Part shown: in pieces, positions 23,150 through 36,200 of the stretch | Position numbering within the stretch: position 1 is the first letter of the stretch | Layout: the number at the start of each line of letters is the position of its first letter | DNA from: Catonia carolina | Taxonomy: Eukaryota; Arthropoda; Insecta; Hemiptera; Achilidae | Reading direction: 5' to 3' | Assembly (NCBI GenBank): GCA_035578175.1 | Contig: JAQMRL010000002.1 | Span: 99,054,748-99,118,747, forward strand | Length of the DNA: 64,000 nucleotides | Notes under the pieces: generated by a model | Told to the model about the DNA's origin: nothing | Seen by the model: only the letters and a program-made list of their open reading frames with translations | Database searches by the model: none | Position numbers and translations under genes: made by a program

Positions 23150-23705
23150 TTAAAAATAGGTGAAGAGTTGCAAAAAACTGAGAAAAACTAATATACTAAT
23201 AAGTAACTTATCCGTGAGGCTCCTGAGAGTAATAATGTAAAATACAAAGATACAAATCAACTGTTTGACACTACAAATAAAAAAACAACTAACATACACG
23301 TATATAAAAGATGCAGGTGCAGTAAACTGGTTGACCCATTGCAATCTCTTCACTATTCAGGGTCAGGTGGGGAGAGCTAGGAATGCATGTTTGCTGTTGA
23401 CATCTCCGTTGTCATGGTAACCCACTCATGCTGGAAGAGTAGCAGCGGCCAGCCATCTAACTCTTCACTTGAACATTTATTACATTCATGTATTAAGCCA
23501 ATTACAAGGGCTATTTAAAATATCAGAAAGCGCTGTAAGGGGATAAAATAATTTCATGTACTTTTTTACATGACACTTCTTCATTTATTATAAAACAAAA
23601 AATAATTATAGCAGACATTATACTTAATTTGTGAGAGAAATAAATTGCAATACTATCCAGAAAATAGGTGAAGAGGCTCTTCACCTACACCTAAATAGCC
23701 ACTGC
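23150..23705. repeat. Dispersed ~560-bp repeat, copy 1
   Basis: This collinear block is shared with 37880-38410: 'gaagagttgcaaaaaa', 'actaacatacacgtat', 'tcttcactattcaggg', 'taactcttcacttga', 'tgtacttttttacatgacac' and 'actatccagaaaataggt' all recur in order. Near the edges GAAGAGTTGC and ACTCTTC-type inverted bits suggest a TIR element. No coding frame is shared between copies. Confidence 0.75.
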
Positions 23706-24083
23706 TGTTCCATACATCAAAATAAAACAGTGCTTTTAATAATTTAATACTTTGCTTGTTACAATAATACATTATGATGTATAACAGTTATGGAAATATA
23801 TTGTTATTAGTTTCTCAATGTAGAAATCTTTGTACTAATGATAAGATATATTTTTTATATAAAGGAATCCATGAGGGTCAATAAACAAATATTTTTTCAG
23901 GAACTAGTTAATTCAAAATTATTATATACAAATTGACATATATTTTTAATAGAAAATATTTTACAGAAAAAATTGAAGAAATATTAATTATTTAATATAA
24001 AACGAAAATAATAAGGAAATATAAAATATTTACAAGAGATTTTATAAAACATTGTTCTTTTATAACTAGTATTTCATGTTTGT
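23706..24083. other. Sequence downstream of the CCAP-receptor stop codon
   Basis: AT-rich. No exon encoding a receptor C-tail and no clear minus-strand AATAAA close to the stop were identified. Confidence 0.4.
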
Positions 24084-24262
24084 TTATCTAGTTGCTTTAC
24101 TGGCACTAAACATACAATATATAAGAGGATTTGCGGCTGAGTTAAGTGGAGCTAAACTTTGAACTAATGAAGCAATCGCAATATTTTTTTGAGTTCGTGG
24201 AATGTAACCATAAACTTGTAACAAATCAAATACGATGTATGGACTCCAACATAATATGAATG
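24084..24262 (-). CDS. CCAPR: CCAP receptor exon: TM6-TM7 and stop
   Basis: The acceptor (reverse strand tttttgttacag) lies just above 24262. CA completes the split Ala codon, then [19 protein letters not shown] and [18 protein letters not shown], ending SASKATR and TAA at 24084-24086. A donor-like GTAAAG at 24100 down to 24095 would end the exon at 24101 after FSA and allow a longer C-tail from an undetected exon. The very short tail as read favours that possibility. Confidence 0.92.
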
Positions 24263-27200
24263 CTGTAACAAAAATGAAAAGATATTTAACATGAATACTG
24301 AATTTAAGGTGTATCATTTTAATATGAGTATAAAGTAGGTAATCAAAAAGTTTTATAACTCACGTAAAGTATCATTAACTTCATAGGTGTCATTACGTTT
24401 TACCAGCAAAATAGTGTTGTCACCAGCAAAATGTTCATTATGCCAAGGAGTCCACCCTGCTAATTATAAGGGATGTGAGGTTTACAGAGATATAAAGAAA
24501 CAACGATTTCCACCCTTACGGGAATGAAACATTACGTCTTCGCAGACTAAACCTTCTGAAAATGAACGAACGACTGGGCCTACTAAAAGCCAGAATATAC
24601 ACGCTTTTGTTCATAGATATGCGGATGCACTCCAAGGTTCAACTCGCCAATCAACAACTTTCACGATGAAGGATGATCATATGAAGTTTTTTCAGAACTC
24701 TTTTGAGGAGTTGAGAAAAGGTATTGCGAAACAAGCAGAGCTAATGGCCACACTACTAAATCTTCTCACCATCATCGCTTCAAAATTAAACTAAATGCCG
24801 GATTTTATGTACAAAATCTCTCAATGAAATGCTAATGGTTCAGTTCAGCATTATCATGAGTTCATCTCTTTCATTAATTTAAATAAATTTGATACAGTTT
24901 TAATTTCAGAGACTCATTTTAAAGACAACAGTTTCTTTAGTTGTCCAGGCTATTCTTTGTATCTCACAAATCACTCTGACGGAAGAGCACATGGCGGAAC
25001 AGCCGTAATTATAAGGAATAATATTACTCATTATGCGCTTCAGAAGTCTGAAAGTGCTTTGCTGCAAGCTACTAGTGTTGCAGTGAAAGACGTTATTGTC
25101 CTCCCAGGCATAGGATAACTGAAGCTGAATTTACTAATTTCTTTGATTCTTTATGGAATAGATTTATTGCCGGTGGTGACTTTAATGCCAAGCACCAACT
25201 GTGGGGATCCAGACTCACTAATCCTAGAGCCTGATAACTTTATAACATAGTACGATAAAATAACTGGAACACATTGTCAACAGAAGAACCTACATACTGG
25301 CCGCCTGATCCTAACCGGTGGCCTGACCTCCCTGACTTTTTCATCGCAAAAAATGTTCCTCAAAATGCAGTGCAACTCGAAGCTAGTTTTGAGTTATCAT
25401 CAGATCATATAACTGTCATAGCAGTAATTAATTCGAGGCTCATTGTTAAAGAACCACCTTTGACGTTACATAATAAACATACTGACTGGCAATATTTCCG
25501 ACTCCTAATACAGAAAAAATATGACTTAGAATTTTTTTTAATCTCACTTTGTGGGGAGATGTTTTTAAATTTAAAAAAAATTAAAATCTCACTTTGTGGA
25601 GAGATGTTGTTGGGAAAATTCTAAGTCATTAAGAATTCTACCAGGAAGGCATAATGTTAAAAGAGGTGTTGCAAATTTTTTTTTAATTTTTAAATTTTAA
25701 ATCTCCCCACAAAGTGAGAAGCTGTTACTTAGCAACACCTCTTTCAACATTATGCTGTCCTGGTATAATTCTTAATGACTTAAAATTTAAAAATCTCCCC
25801 ACAGTGAGATTTTTTTTTAAAAATTCTAAGTCATTAAGAATTATACCAGGACAGCATAATGTTGAAAGAGGTGTTGCTACCTCACTGTGGGCAGATTTAA
25901 AATTAAAAAATTCGCAACACCTCTTTTACCATTATGCCTTCCTGGTAAAATTCTTAATGACTTAGAATTTTTCCCAACAACATCTCTCCACAAAGTGAGA
26001 TTTTAATTTTTTTTAAATTTAAAAACATCTCCCCACAAAGTGAGATTTAAAAAAAATTCTAAGTCATTAAGAATTATACCAGGGCAGCATAATGTTGAAA
26101 GAGGTGTTGCTAACTCACTTTGTGGGCAGATTTAAATTTAAAAAAGAAAAAAATTCGCAACACCTCTTTTAACATTATGCCTTCCTGGTAGAATTCTTAA
26201 TGACTTAGAAATTTTCCCAAAAACATCTCGTGAGATTTTAAATTTAAAAAACCCCCACAAAGTGAGATTTTAAAAAATTCTAAGTCATTAAGAATCATAC
26301 CAGGACAGCATAATGTTGAGGAGATTTAAATTTAAAAAAAATTCGCAACACCTCTTTTAACATTATGCCTTCCTGGTAGAATTCTTAAAGACTTAGAATT
26401 TCTTTAAATTTAAAAAAAATTCTCCCTACAATGAGAATAATAAATTTATATTATATTTTTAAAAAAAATTAAAAGAATTTATTATCAACAATTTGTTAAA
26501 AAGGGATTGGAAATATTTTTTCTTTTTAAAGATTAGTTTATTCCATTAGTCAGCATACGTATTTCTGGTGACGACTCATTATGAACTACAACCAATAACA
26601 TCACTAATATATAAACATATTTTGTTTCTCAACATTAAGTCACTCATTAATGGCTATGTTGCTTAAGCAACATATCCAGTTCTTTTACTCTCGTTGCATT
26701 ATAGCATCATGAATTTTGTTTGTTGTTGTTATAAGTAAGTAATTATAACTAAGGAAATACTACGTAAGGGATAAACTAACTAACTAAGTAAATAAATAAA
26801 GGATAATCCGTTTGAAATCGATAAAATATTTTCGATTTTATAAATAATAAATGAAAATATCTAAGATTTATTTACCAGAACGATTCTAAAAAACAATTTT
26901 GCGTATAACGCCTTCAATCGTGAGGTTAGACATAATCGCAACTTTCTTGCCACACATGTTGCATCAAGCCGCAAGCATTTAAATAATTTATTTTTTTAAA
27001 TTCCTAATGTGTACGTTGCATCAAGCATTTAAATAATTTATTTTTTTAAATTCCTAATGTGTACGTTGCAATCTGTTCAATTCAGAACAATAAGCAACCC
27101 CATGACCCAATGAGATGAGGATGAAGTGTGTGGCGTGTAAATGAGGTGTAGTCTTGTGCAGACCCAGGTCGAACATTCCTGAGAGAGTATGGTTAATTAA

Positions 27201-30200
27201 ACCCCAACCATCAAAGCACACCGGCAACCACTGTCTAGTATTCAAATCCGTATGAAAGTAACTACCTTTACTAGGATTTGAACCAGCTTCTTCCACCCCT
27301 CGCAGCATCAACCATTATATTTTAAATATTTAAAAAATTCTACCGAATAACTGGTTATCGCTGTTCCATGATACTATTAAATTTGTATTAATTTTTTTAC
27401 ACTGAATACAATGATTTTTTGAAATTGCCGAATTAATGAGCGGTTTTGGAGTTAAGAGGGATTCAGAATTTTACTAATAACTCAAAATTCAAATATGCTA
27501 CAAATCTGAAGTTTCGTACGTACAATAACAACATACTAGTTTGTGTTCCAGCGAAATCTGAAAAAAAATCGGTCGATCAGTGTTTGAGTTATAAGCTTCT
27601 AAACGTATCTAATGTGTTGCAGCAACAAAAAAAAGCAAGCTCTTTTTTCTTCTCATCCTGATAACGAAATATTAATAAACGCTAAAAATAAGAAACTGAC
27701 ATGTAACAACGCAGATTGAAATCAGCTAAATTTTGGTGTATAGTACGTTAAAATTGAACAAGCGGTTTTGATGAAAGAAGGCTCCAAACTCGGGAATCTA
27801 TAATAAAGAAATTGACAGTAGGTCAACCCTTTCCTTAGTTTTACATTGAAGAATGCACTTTAATTGTCTTAAATATTGCACACAAAAATTTGGTTTTGCA
27901 GGAAACATTATTTCGTCTTTGGTACTCATAATTTTAATAAATTAACTACTCTATAAATTTTTTTAAGTATTTTGCTTACACTGAGGTATTACGATTAAAT
28001 ATAATCCTAAATCATATGATTGTACGTACCTAGAACAATAATAAATGTCATTTTAACTGTTTTAACTTTCGCTTGCGGTATTATCCCTCGTGAACTTGCT
28101 CTTCTTGTGTCATCATTTGTTGGTTCTAAAGAAACAAAGAATAAATCTTACTAATGATATAGGTATGCAACAGAAAATTTTGTTTTACTTCTGTGATCCT
28201 AGTTTGATCAGATATTTGGACTTTATCTATCTGCGTATTGTGCTTATAGAAAAAATATCTTTAGAACTTATTGCTGTAAGATTGCTTCCATGTTGGGATC
28301 TTGGCCAGGTAGGTATAGCATTCATTTCTTACATTTAACAATGGTTCATTATAGTAGTGAATGTTGGCAAAAAAGAAGTGACATATTTTAAACTTTATAT
28401 GTGGTAAAGAAGTATTATTTCAGACATAAATCATGAGATACGAGGACAAGTGCAGACTCCTTCGTAATGCTATTCTGGACAAGGTTAAGAGCATTCAAGG
28501 ACCTGGTAAAAGAATGATATCCTGACTTGTTAATCTGAAGAAGTAGTTTAGTAATATATCCGTGGAACTCTTTCAAGCAGCAGTAGACAGAGTCTGCATC
28601 ATTGTCATCATAATTGTCAACATCCAGACTGGATAGAGCAGGTGAAAAAGAAACAGAATGCTTGAATATTTTGTGTGAGGGTTGAAGGTTGGATTTTTTT
28701 TGGGAAATTCTGAAAAACCTCTTACAATCAGCCATTTTAAGTCCACTGTAGAAAAAAAAACATGAAATTCATAGAAAAGTGTTTCAGTAAAACAATAAAT
28801 TCACCTGAAATACACAAATGTACATATAAAATGTAAGTCTATAAAAGATGTGGATTTTCAGGCCCTTAAAAACCCTTATTCATAGAAAATTTTTTAATAA
28901 AATCAACTTTTTTCATAAATTTTACTGCATGATTCACAAACTGGTGACATCCAAAGAAATTTATGATGTTTAGCTTTTAGTATTCTAGGAGCTTAAAACT
29001 AAACAGTTTATATTAAAAATACATTTTTACTTACTAATAGTGAAGAGTTTAGATTTAGCCCAAATCGTTGTAACAATTAATGCATAGCAAATAGATATTA
29101 TAAAGGCAGGTGCAACAAAAATTGCTGTAGCCACCAGAGTCATATAAACTTGCCACTGCCAAGGTTCAGCGAATTCAATCCAACATTGAAGTTTCCCTTG
29201 AATGACCCGTTCATTGTATAGAAATGCAATTGGTATTGAAAGTAGCATGGCCAGTAACCATGCAATACAAACAAGTAGTCTTGCTCTGCGCCCTTAAACA
29301 AATGTAAAACAATATTTTTTTAATAAACCATTAAGAACCCATCAGTTATTAATATTAGTTAATGATCAGCTGGAAGCTAGGATGTAACCAGGGAAGGCCT
29401 TTAAATTTCATAACAGACTAATGTACCATGGATCCCTAGTTCGATTCCCAGTCAGGTCTAGCATTTTTCATCGTTCATTTCCAAATATTACCCTTCATTA
29501 GCCCTACTGCGTATAACAGTCCAAGGTAAAACTAAAAAAATTTACAGACTCAGCCCCTCCCTGAATGAAAATTCTGGCTATATATGCTTGGCTGGGAGGT
29601 TATTAAAAATACCCTGAAGTTTAAGTATTTCTATACTGTTGTTGTTTAGGTTGTTGAAAGGCTAGTTTGAACCTCTAAAGGCTTTACTAAGTAAAACCAG
29701 GAGTGAGGTGGTTTACCATGCCTCAGTGATTTCTCACTGAGTGGAAAAGTATGCTTATCAGCATGCCAGGCCCACCAAAAAGCATCTACTTCCACCCTAC
29801 AAATGATACCTTCACTTCATTCGCCACAGGGTCTGGCTGTATAGTGGAATTCATTACTCTCAGAGGAGATAACTATGACTAATGTCATGTACACCTCTAC
29901 TTCTTCTGTTCTTAGTTGAAAAAATTAGCTAACCATAAGATAAGAAACAGAACCACTTTTTTGTAGCCCTTGAACTAGCAGATCAAGTGCAAATAGTTTA
30001 ACATTTCACCTGCCTGTTATGGACAAAATTTCTATACTGTACTAAGAGGGAATATTATTTTGGATGAAGTACTTGGAAACCTTTTGTAATATAACCTCAC
30101 TTAGCTACGTGATACTCTGCTTGCAGGTTCTTGTTGGACTTACATTTGTATACAAGGAACATTATTAACAGAGGTTGCTAATCCTCAGATTTCTTCAACT

Positions 30201-33200
30201 TTACTGTACTAAGAGACTGATAAATCTCAACAGCAAAAATCTGTTCAGCTAACTGTACAGATAAAAGAAAGGGTAAATATTGCTGCCAGAAGTGAGGTTT
30301 CTAGGAGTGACACTGAATGGATCTTTGCCTTAAATATCACCTCAGATATTTGCATTTAAAAAAACTCCCAAATTATATGATAAAAAGTTACTAATAATAA
30401 CTTATCATGGTTGTCTCACAGTATCATTTATGTCTCATATGTAATTTTAGTTAGGATACCTAATTCTTCATGGGTAATGGAAGGAGTTTTTAAAGTTTAG
30501 AAAGTTGTTAGATGTATGGTGGAAGCAAACTACTTCATCTCATGTAGGCTACTATTATGGAGCTTAGTTGATTTTTATCAGTTGAAAATGGTAAACTGTG
30601 ATATTGTCTACAGTACGTTTTGCAACGCTTATGGGATTTATGGGTTACAATAACATGACTAGTTGATTTTTAAAAGCAATTACCAATTTTATTTTTTGAC
30701 GTTTCGGCCAATGTTTCCGCCAACTCAAGGTTTCTTTGGCTCACTCATGAAATATCATTCAAATCACATAAACTTGGAACTTAGAGTCAATGTAACCCCC
30801 TGTATGAGGTACTCCGTACCTTGTTTTTTGTTTTTAAATGCCTGAATAAATTATGCTCACTCTAAATCTGCAAGAAATGTTTTATTTCACGTGCATGAAA
30901 ACATCCTCTTTTATTTAGAAGTCTTGGAGGGTTTATTGTCTTCTTGATATCTCCTAAATATATTTTTGACTATAAACAATAAGTACAGCTGAGTGAATAA
31001 TAGACCAATATTACTCCTTGCAGGCCATAGTAACTCCAGTTGATGGTAGTTTGTTTGACTAGAGCCTTCATATCTTCTCTTGTTATATTCCTCAACAATT
31101 AATTTAACTTAACAAAATATAAGAAACAATCATTTTTAATTTAATGTGCATTAAGATACAACAAAAAAACAAAGCAGAAAAATAACAAAAATTTTACTAT
31201 CAAAGAGGCAATATCATGCCGCAAATTGTGTATTAAACCCATGCAAAATGTAATGAAAACAAAAGCGGAATTATTCAGTGATAACTGGAGACTAAATATA
31301 GGATTATCACACTTAGTTAACTAATTATTACATATATATTACTATCACTATAAAAACATTCATTCATTATTTATTAGTATCTGTGCCTAATGGTACCAGG
31401 CACAAGTTTGCACGACTCTAAACATGCTTAACTTGTCAGATCAAATTTCAAATTGTACAAACTATTTTTTTTTTTTTTGATAATAACATTCTTTTCTTCT
31501 ATCTTACACCATTATTTTTTGCATTACTCTTATATACTTAAGACCTGTTTTTTTGTATTTTTAGGACTGATCAACCTAATTCTGCACTATAGCTATTTAG
31601 AATACTTATCATTCTCCTATTCAGTACAAATGTCAGAACCCTGGATTCAATTCCTGGTCAGTTCCAGTATTTTTTCATCATTAATTTTAATCCATCACTC
31701 GTCATCATCTGCATTAGCATTAACATGTGGAAAACAATCGAATGTAAAACAAAATATCATTGTCTTTTTTCTTTGAGCAGTACAGAGAAAGGCATGACCA
31801 CATAGTGTATATTTACATTTTACATGCATTAAATTATTTTAATAAAGTCCTACTTATGTAGGGAAACATACATGACAGTTATCAGTCTTAAGTCTATAAG
31901 TCACAGTCTTTAAAAGCTGTGTTATTTTTTTTTATTTCTAAAAAATATGGAAAAATTACTTGATCGATGAGACATTTACAGTGCATAAGATTTCCTTTCT
32001 AAGCAATGTTCTATTAAATAAATAAATAAATCAAAATAAATAATTCCTTTCATGAGGCGACGTGTCATGGATGGTGGCAATTTTTGAAAAGGCTTACCTT
32101 TGTCTTAACGGTAAAAACCATTAATCATTTCTGTTTCTACTGTCTAAGAGGAATCGAATGACACAAATTTTGTTTCCAAATTCTGATTTTGATTTCTTGA
32201 CTTTCGGTTTTAGGCCACTTTTGGTCAAAACTGGAACTTCGAACCCAATTGAGGCCTCACTAACTTTTAGTGTAGTCTAAGGGTAAGACCACACTGCGGC
32301 CAACAAAACAGTTGCGAAACGTTCGGAAGCGTTCGGAATCAGCCGAGTGGCCGAGAAATGCGCGGTGGGAGTAGGCAGCAACACACACTGGACCCAATCG
32401 AACCGGACTGAATTTTCGGTTCGGTCCAGTGTGTGTTGCTAACGTTTCGCAACTGTTTTGTTGCCCACAGTGTGGGTTTACCCCTAGATTACGAATCCGA
32501 AACCGTTTGTTACTATCTCTAGTAGTTTCTGACTGATTTTTTGACTTCCGGTTTTGAGCCACTTCCGGCTAAAACGGAACTTCAAACCAAATTTAGGTCC
32601 ACTAACAGTTTATACAGATTACGAATCCGAAAACCGTTTGTTGCTATCTCTTGTAGTTTCTGACTAATTTTTCGACTTCTTGTTTTGGGCCACTTCCGAT
32701 CGAAACGGAAACTTTAAACCCAATTTAGTCCCACTAACAGCTGTCTGTATAGATTACGAATCCGAAAACCGTTTGTTGCTATCTTTTGTAGTTTCTGACA
32801 TCTGGGTGTGACGGACGGAATGATAGACAAAACAAAATGATAGAAGACAATTTTAAAAATTGCAACCAATAAACATTCAAAATACGCAAGCAAATTCTGA
32901 AGAAAAGTGTATTGCTAGGTAAATATTAGACGATTACACACTTATTGTAATAAGTAATAAGCATGTAGTAGCCGTTTAATGTGTAATTAGGGTATTACAG
33001 TATGTATATTTTTAGGTAATTTTAAGTTAACTAATAATTTCTTGACATGCCTATACTTCCTTTGCGAGTCTCCCGGATGCAATTAACAGGAAAAAAATAA
33101 AAAACAAAAAATCCAGTTGCTTACGTTGACAATAGGTTTCAGGTAAGTAAACGGATTTATATAGCGTTATTTTCTGGACCTTGCCGGGAATCAAGACCCG

Positions 33201-36200
33201 GGCTTCCATCTACAAATTCAGCGTCATATACGAGTAATATAGCGTTTTAAAGCATTACGCCACGTTGGACGCATTATTATTTATTAATTTATTTTTGTTT
33301 TGTACTTACAGCTTCCTGCTAGGTTCATTGGGTACTTGATTGCGTAATAGCGATCTATACTCAGGGCTACCAGAACGTACGTTGACGAATACGTGACAAC
33401 AGCCTGGAAAAAGGTTCAAAAAATGTTAATCAGTAGATATATTGTTTATTTTAAAGGATATACCTTCATCGGATTTATTTCTTACAGTTAAAAAATATAA
33501 TTTTTAAAATCGATTGAAATACTTTATCACAATTTTACTAAAGAGTCGCGAGAAAGCAAAAACTTTTAGTTTTATCGTAGTAGTTAATCATAGATAAAAA
33601 AATTGTTTTCAGCGAAAACTTTGTAGAAGTACTGTAGGTCTTACTAACTCATTCTATTTCTATTTCTGTGCATCGAGTAAACCGATAGAAAGACTTAACT
33701 TAAATGTCTACTCCTAGAAGTACTTATTATGTTACAAGTTTTCGTTGGCATGAAAAAGAAAGTGAAGTTAAATTTGAAAAGCCGTCTATTTGTAGTACAT
33801 ATCTCAAAGCTAGTAGTTGAAGACTACAGAAAACTGAAGGAAGTCTAGGAACAAAAATGTTTTCTTTTATAAAAAAAAGAAAACTTTTTAAGATATGATA
33901 GTGTTGAAGACTGAAAAAATGATTCCTTGTGGTCTCGAGACGAGGAGAAGGGAGATTGTTGTTGAGAAATACTTGTACGAATGCGTGCGGGCGTTATTTT
34001 GCTGGCTTTGGCCCAAACTTGTATAGACTACCCCATTCAGAATCGTTTACTGTCCACGATTACTTACGAGATACGATACTCTTCTCATCGTACGTAAGTC
34101 GACAGCTCTTCTCTCTTTTGTACACATTTTTACGTATTATACAAGAAGTGGAACGATAAAAAAAGATGGCCGACAAACAAAGACAAAAGATATTTAAAGA
34201 AAAAGAAGGGTAGATAGAACGTAAAATGGAAGAAATAGACTTCATGTCAATTTCCCAAATATTTTCTCTAATATTTTTTTATCATCTCAAAGTAACGAAG
34301 CTTCTTCAATTCGTTTATACTTAACCAACTTTAATGGTTGATGTTTGCTGCCAGACATCTTTTCAGTAAGAATATATTCATTTTTACTTTTTCCCGACAG
34401 TATGATGTATAAAGTATTTGATCATGAAGATTTTTTAAAATTATTTTGTCATTATCATGACTGAAGACGGTAATTAGACAATTAATTTTTCATACTATAG
34501 TAATGGATACACCTGCCTTCTTTGGATGAACTGAAATAATCAAAGTCAAATATATCAAAGTATACCAAAATATCAAAGTACATGTCAACGTAAATATCAA
34601 AGTATATCAAAATAAATATCAAATAATCAAAGTTTATGTTCTGGGTGCTTTAAAAATAGAGTCTACTAGTAAGCCGAACTTATTTTATTCTAAATTGTTT
34701 ATTAAATTTTTTTTTTATTTATTCATCAACATTACATTTAAACCGAAAAATCTAATCCAACGTAATACTAAATAAAATAAATTTCCAGTTTTCACCAAAT
34801 ACGAGTATATAAGTGAACTATTACTTATTAAATTGATTTTATAAGCTCGACAGGATACATCGGAGAAAGAAATTATCTTGAAATTTTAGATAAAAAAAAT
34901 TGTGTTCTGAAATTTTAAAAAATCAAATTGGGTAGTCCCACCCGTTTTTTGTCTTTTAGTCAACACTGGTGTAATCTCCGCTTAGACTATTATATTCATA
35001 CTGTATACTGTTTTTGGCTTCGTAACTCCAGATGCAACATTTATTTTCTAAACAAACTTTTTTTATAACTTTCATTTTCGAATAGATTGGAATTTCGGAG
35101 AAACAAGGTTTTACTGTAGTTTGTTTTTAGTTCAGAATAATAGGTAGCCTACGGTTATTGCAGAATATTACTTAAATCGTGTTTTCACCTTCATCCGGAT
35201 TTTCATAATCTGGACTGAGCCAGGTTGCATAAATTCCAGCTGAACGAGAAATTACTGTGGATACTTGAAAACAAAGGTTATTTTTTCTCTTACCCTGATG
35301 AGTTTTTTTGGAATAACAGAAACTAAGAAAATAGAAAATGCTAAAATTTTTGTTGAAAATTTCTCCGTCCGCTGCGACAGTTTAGTTTAGCAGAACTTTT
35401 CTTTTCTTCTTTGCTCAAACTGGATTATAATTGGGCAATACATTAAACTAATTTTTCACCTTTGAAAGTACAAAATTAAAGTTAAAAAAATTTATGTTTG
35501 ACTTAATAAAATTACATCATATTAATAAAATTATATCATATTAAGTGCGTTGTTTAGGTTCAATTTACAGATTGTTTAGTGAATCCAAATAAGGTTTTAT
35601 CAAAACCCGAGCTGTGATTATCCTATTATAAATGTTCGAAACTTCCAGTGTTTATTCCTAACTGTAAAGAAAGGTTATGAAGATTTTCTCGCTCTTTTAA
35701 CATATAGCCTACAGCGAATGAAAACGAAGGTACCAGCAATGACAGTAGCTATATCTTTTACTTTGGCTCCGTAAACACGCTTCGTTGTCTTCCTGTTTGT
35801 GGTTGTGCAGCAGTTTTTAAAATGTAGTAACTTACCTAGTATTAGATTTCAAAATTTTTAAATATTTGAACATTGAGTATTTTCAAAATATTGTTATAAA
35901 AATATATTTTAAACTTTTAAACATTACCTGGGAAAATTTAACCACTTTACAAGCAGCATTGCCCGCATTCCAAGCTACTGTACTCCTCCAAACTATGTCA
36001 GTTAACACACTCAGTAATCCGACACAAAGATCTGTAAAATCAAAAAAAGTATTACAATATTTGCGATCAGTTAACATTAAATTAGAACAAAAAAAATTAT
36101 TTTTATTTTTTAATATTTTAAGTAACAACCAAAATCAAATAATTTAAAAAAATTAAATAATAATAATAAAAGGAAAGACTTCATGTTTTGGTTACCTCCT

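Noticed and set aside
32260..32562. 100-codon minus-strand open frame
   Set aside because: It lies across the Harbinger-like MITE and the adjoining tandem repeat, so it is not a gene.
35866..36147. 93-codon plus-strand open frame
   Set aside because: It is the antisense shadow of the CCAP-receptor TM2 exon.
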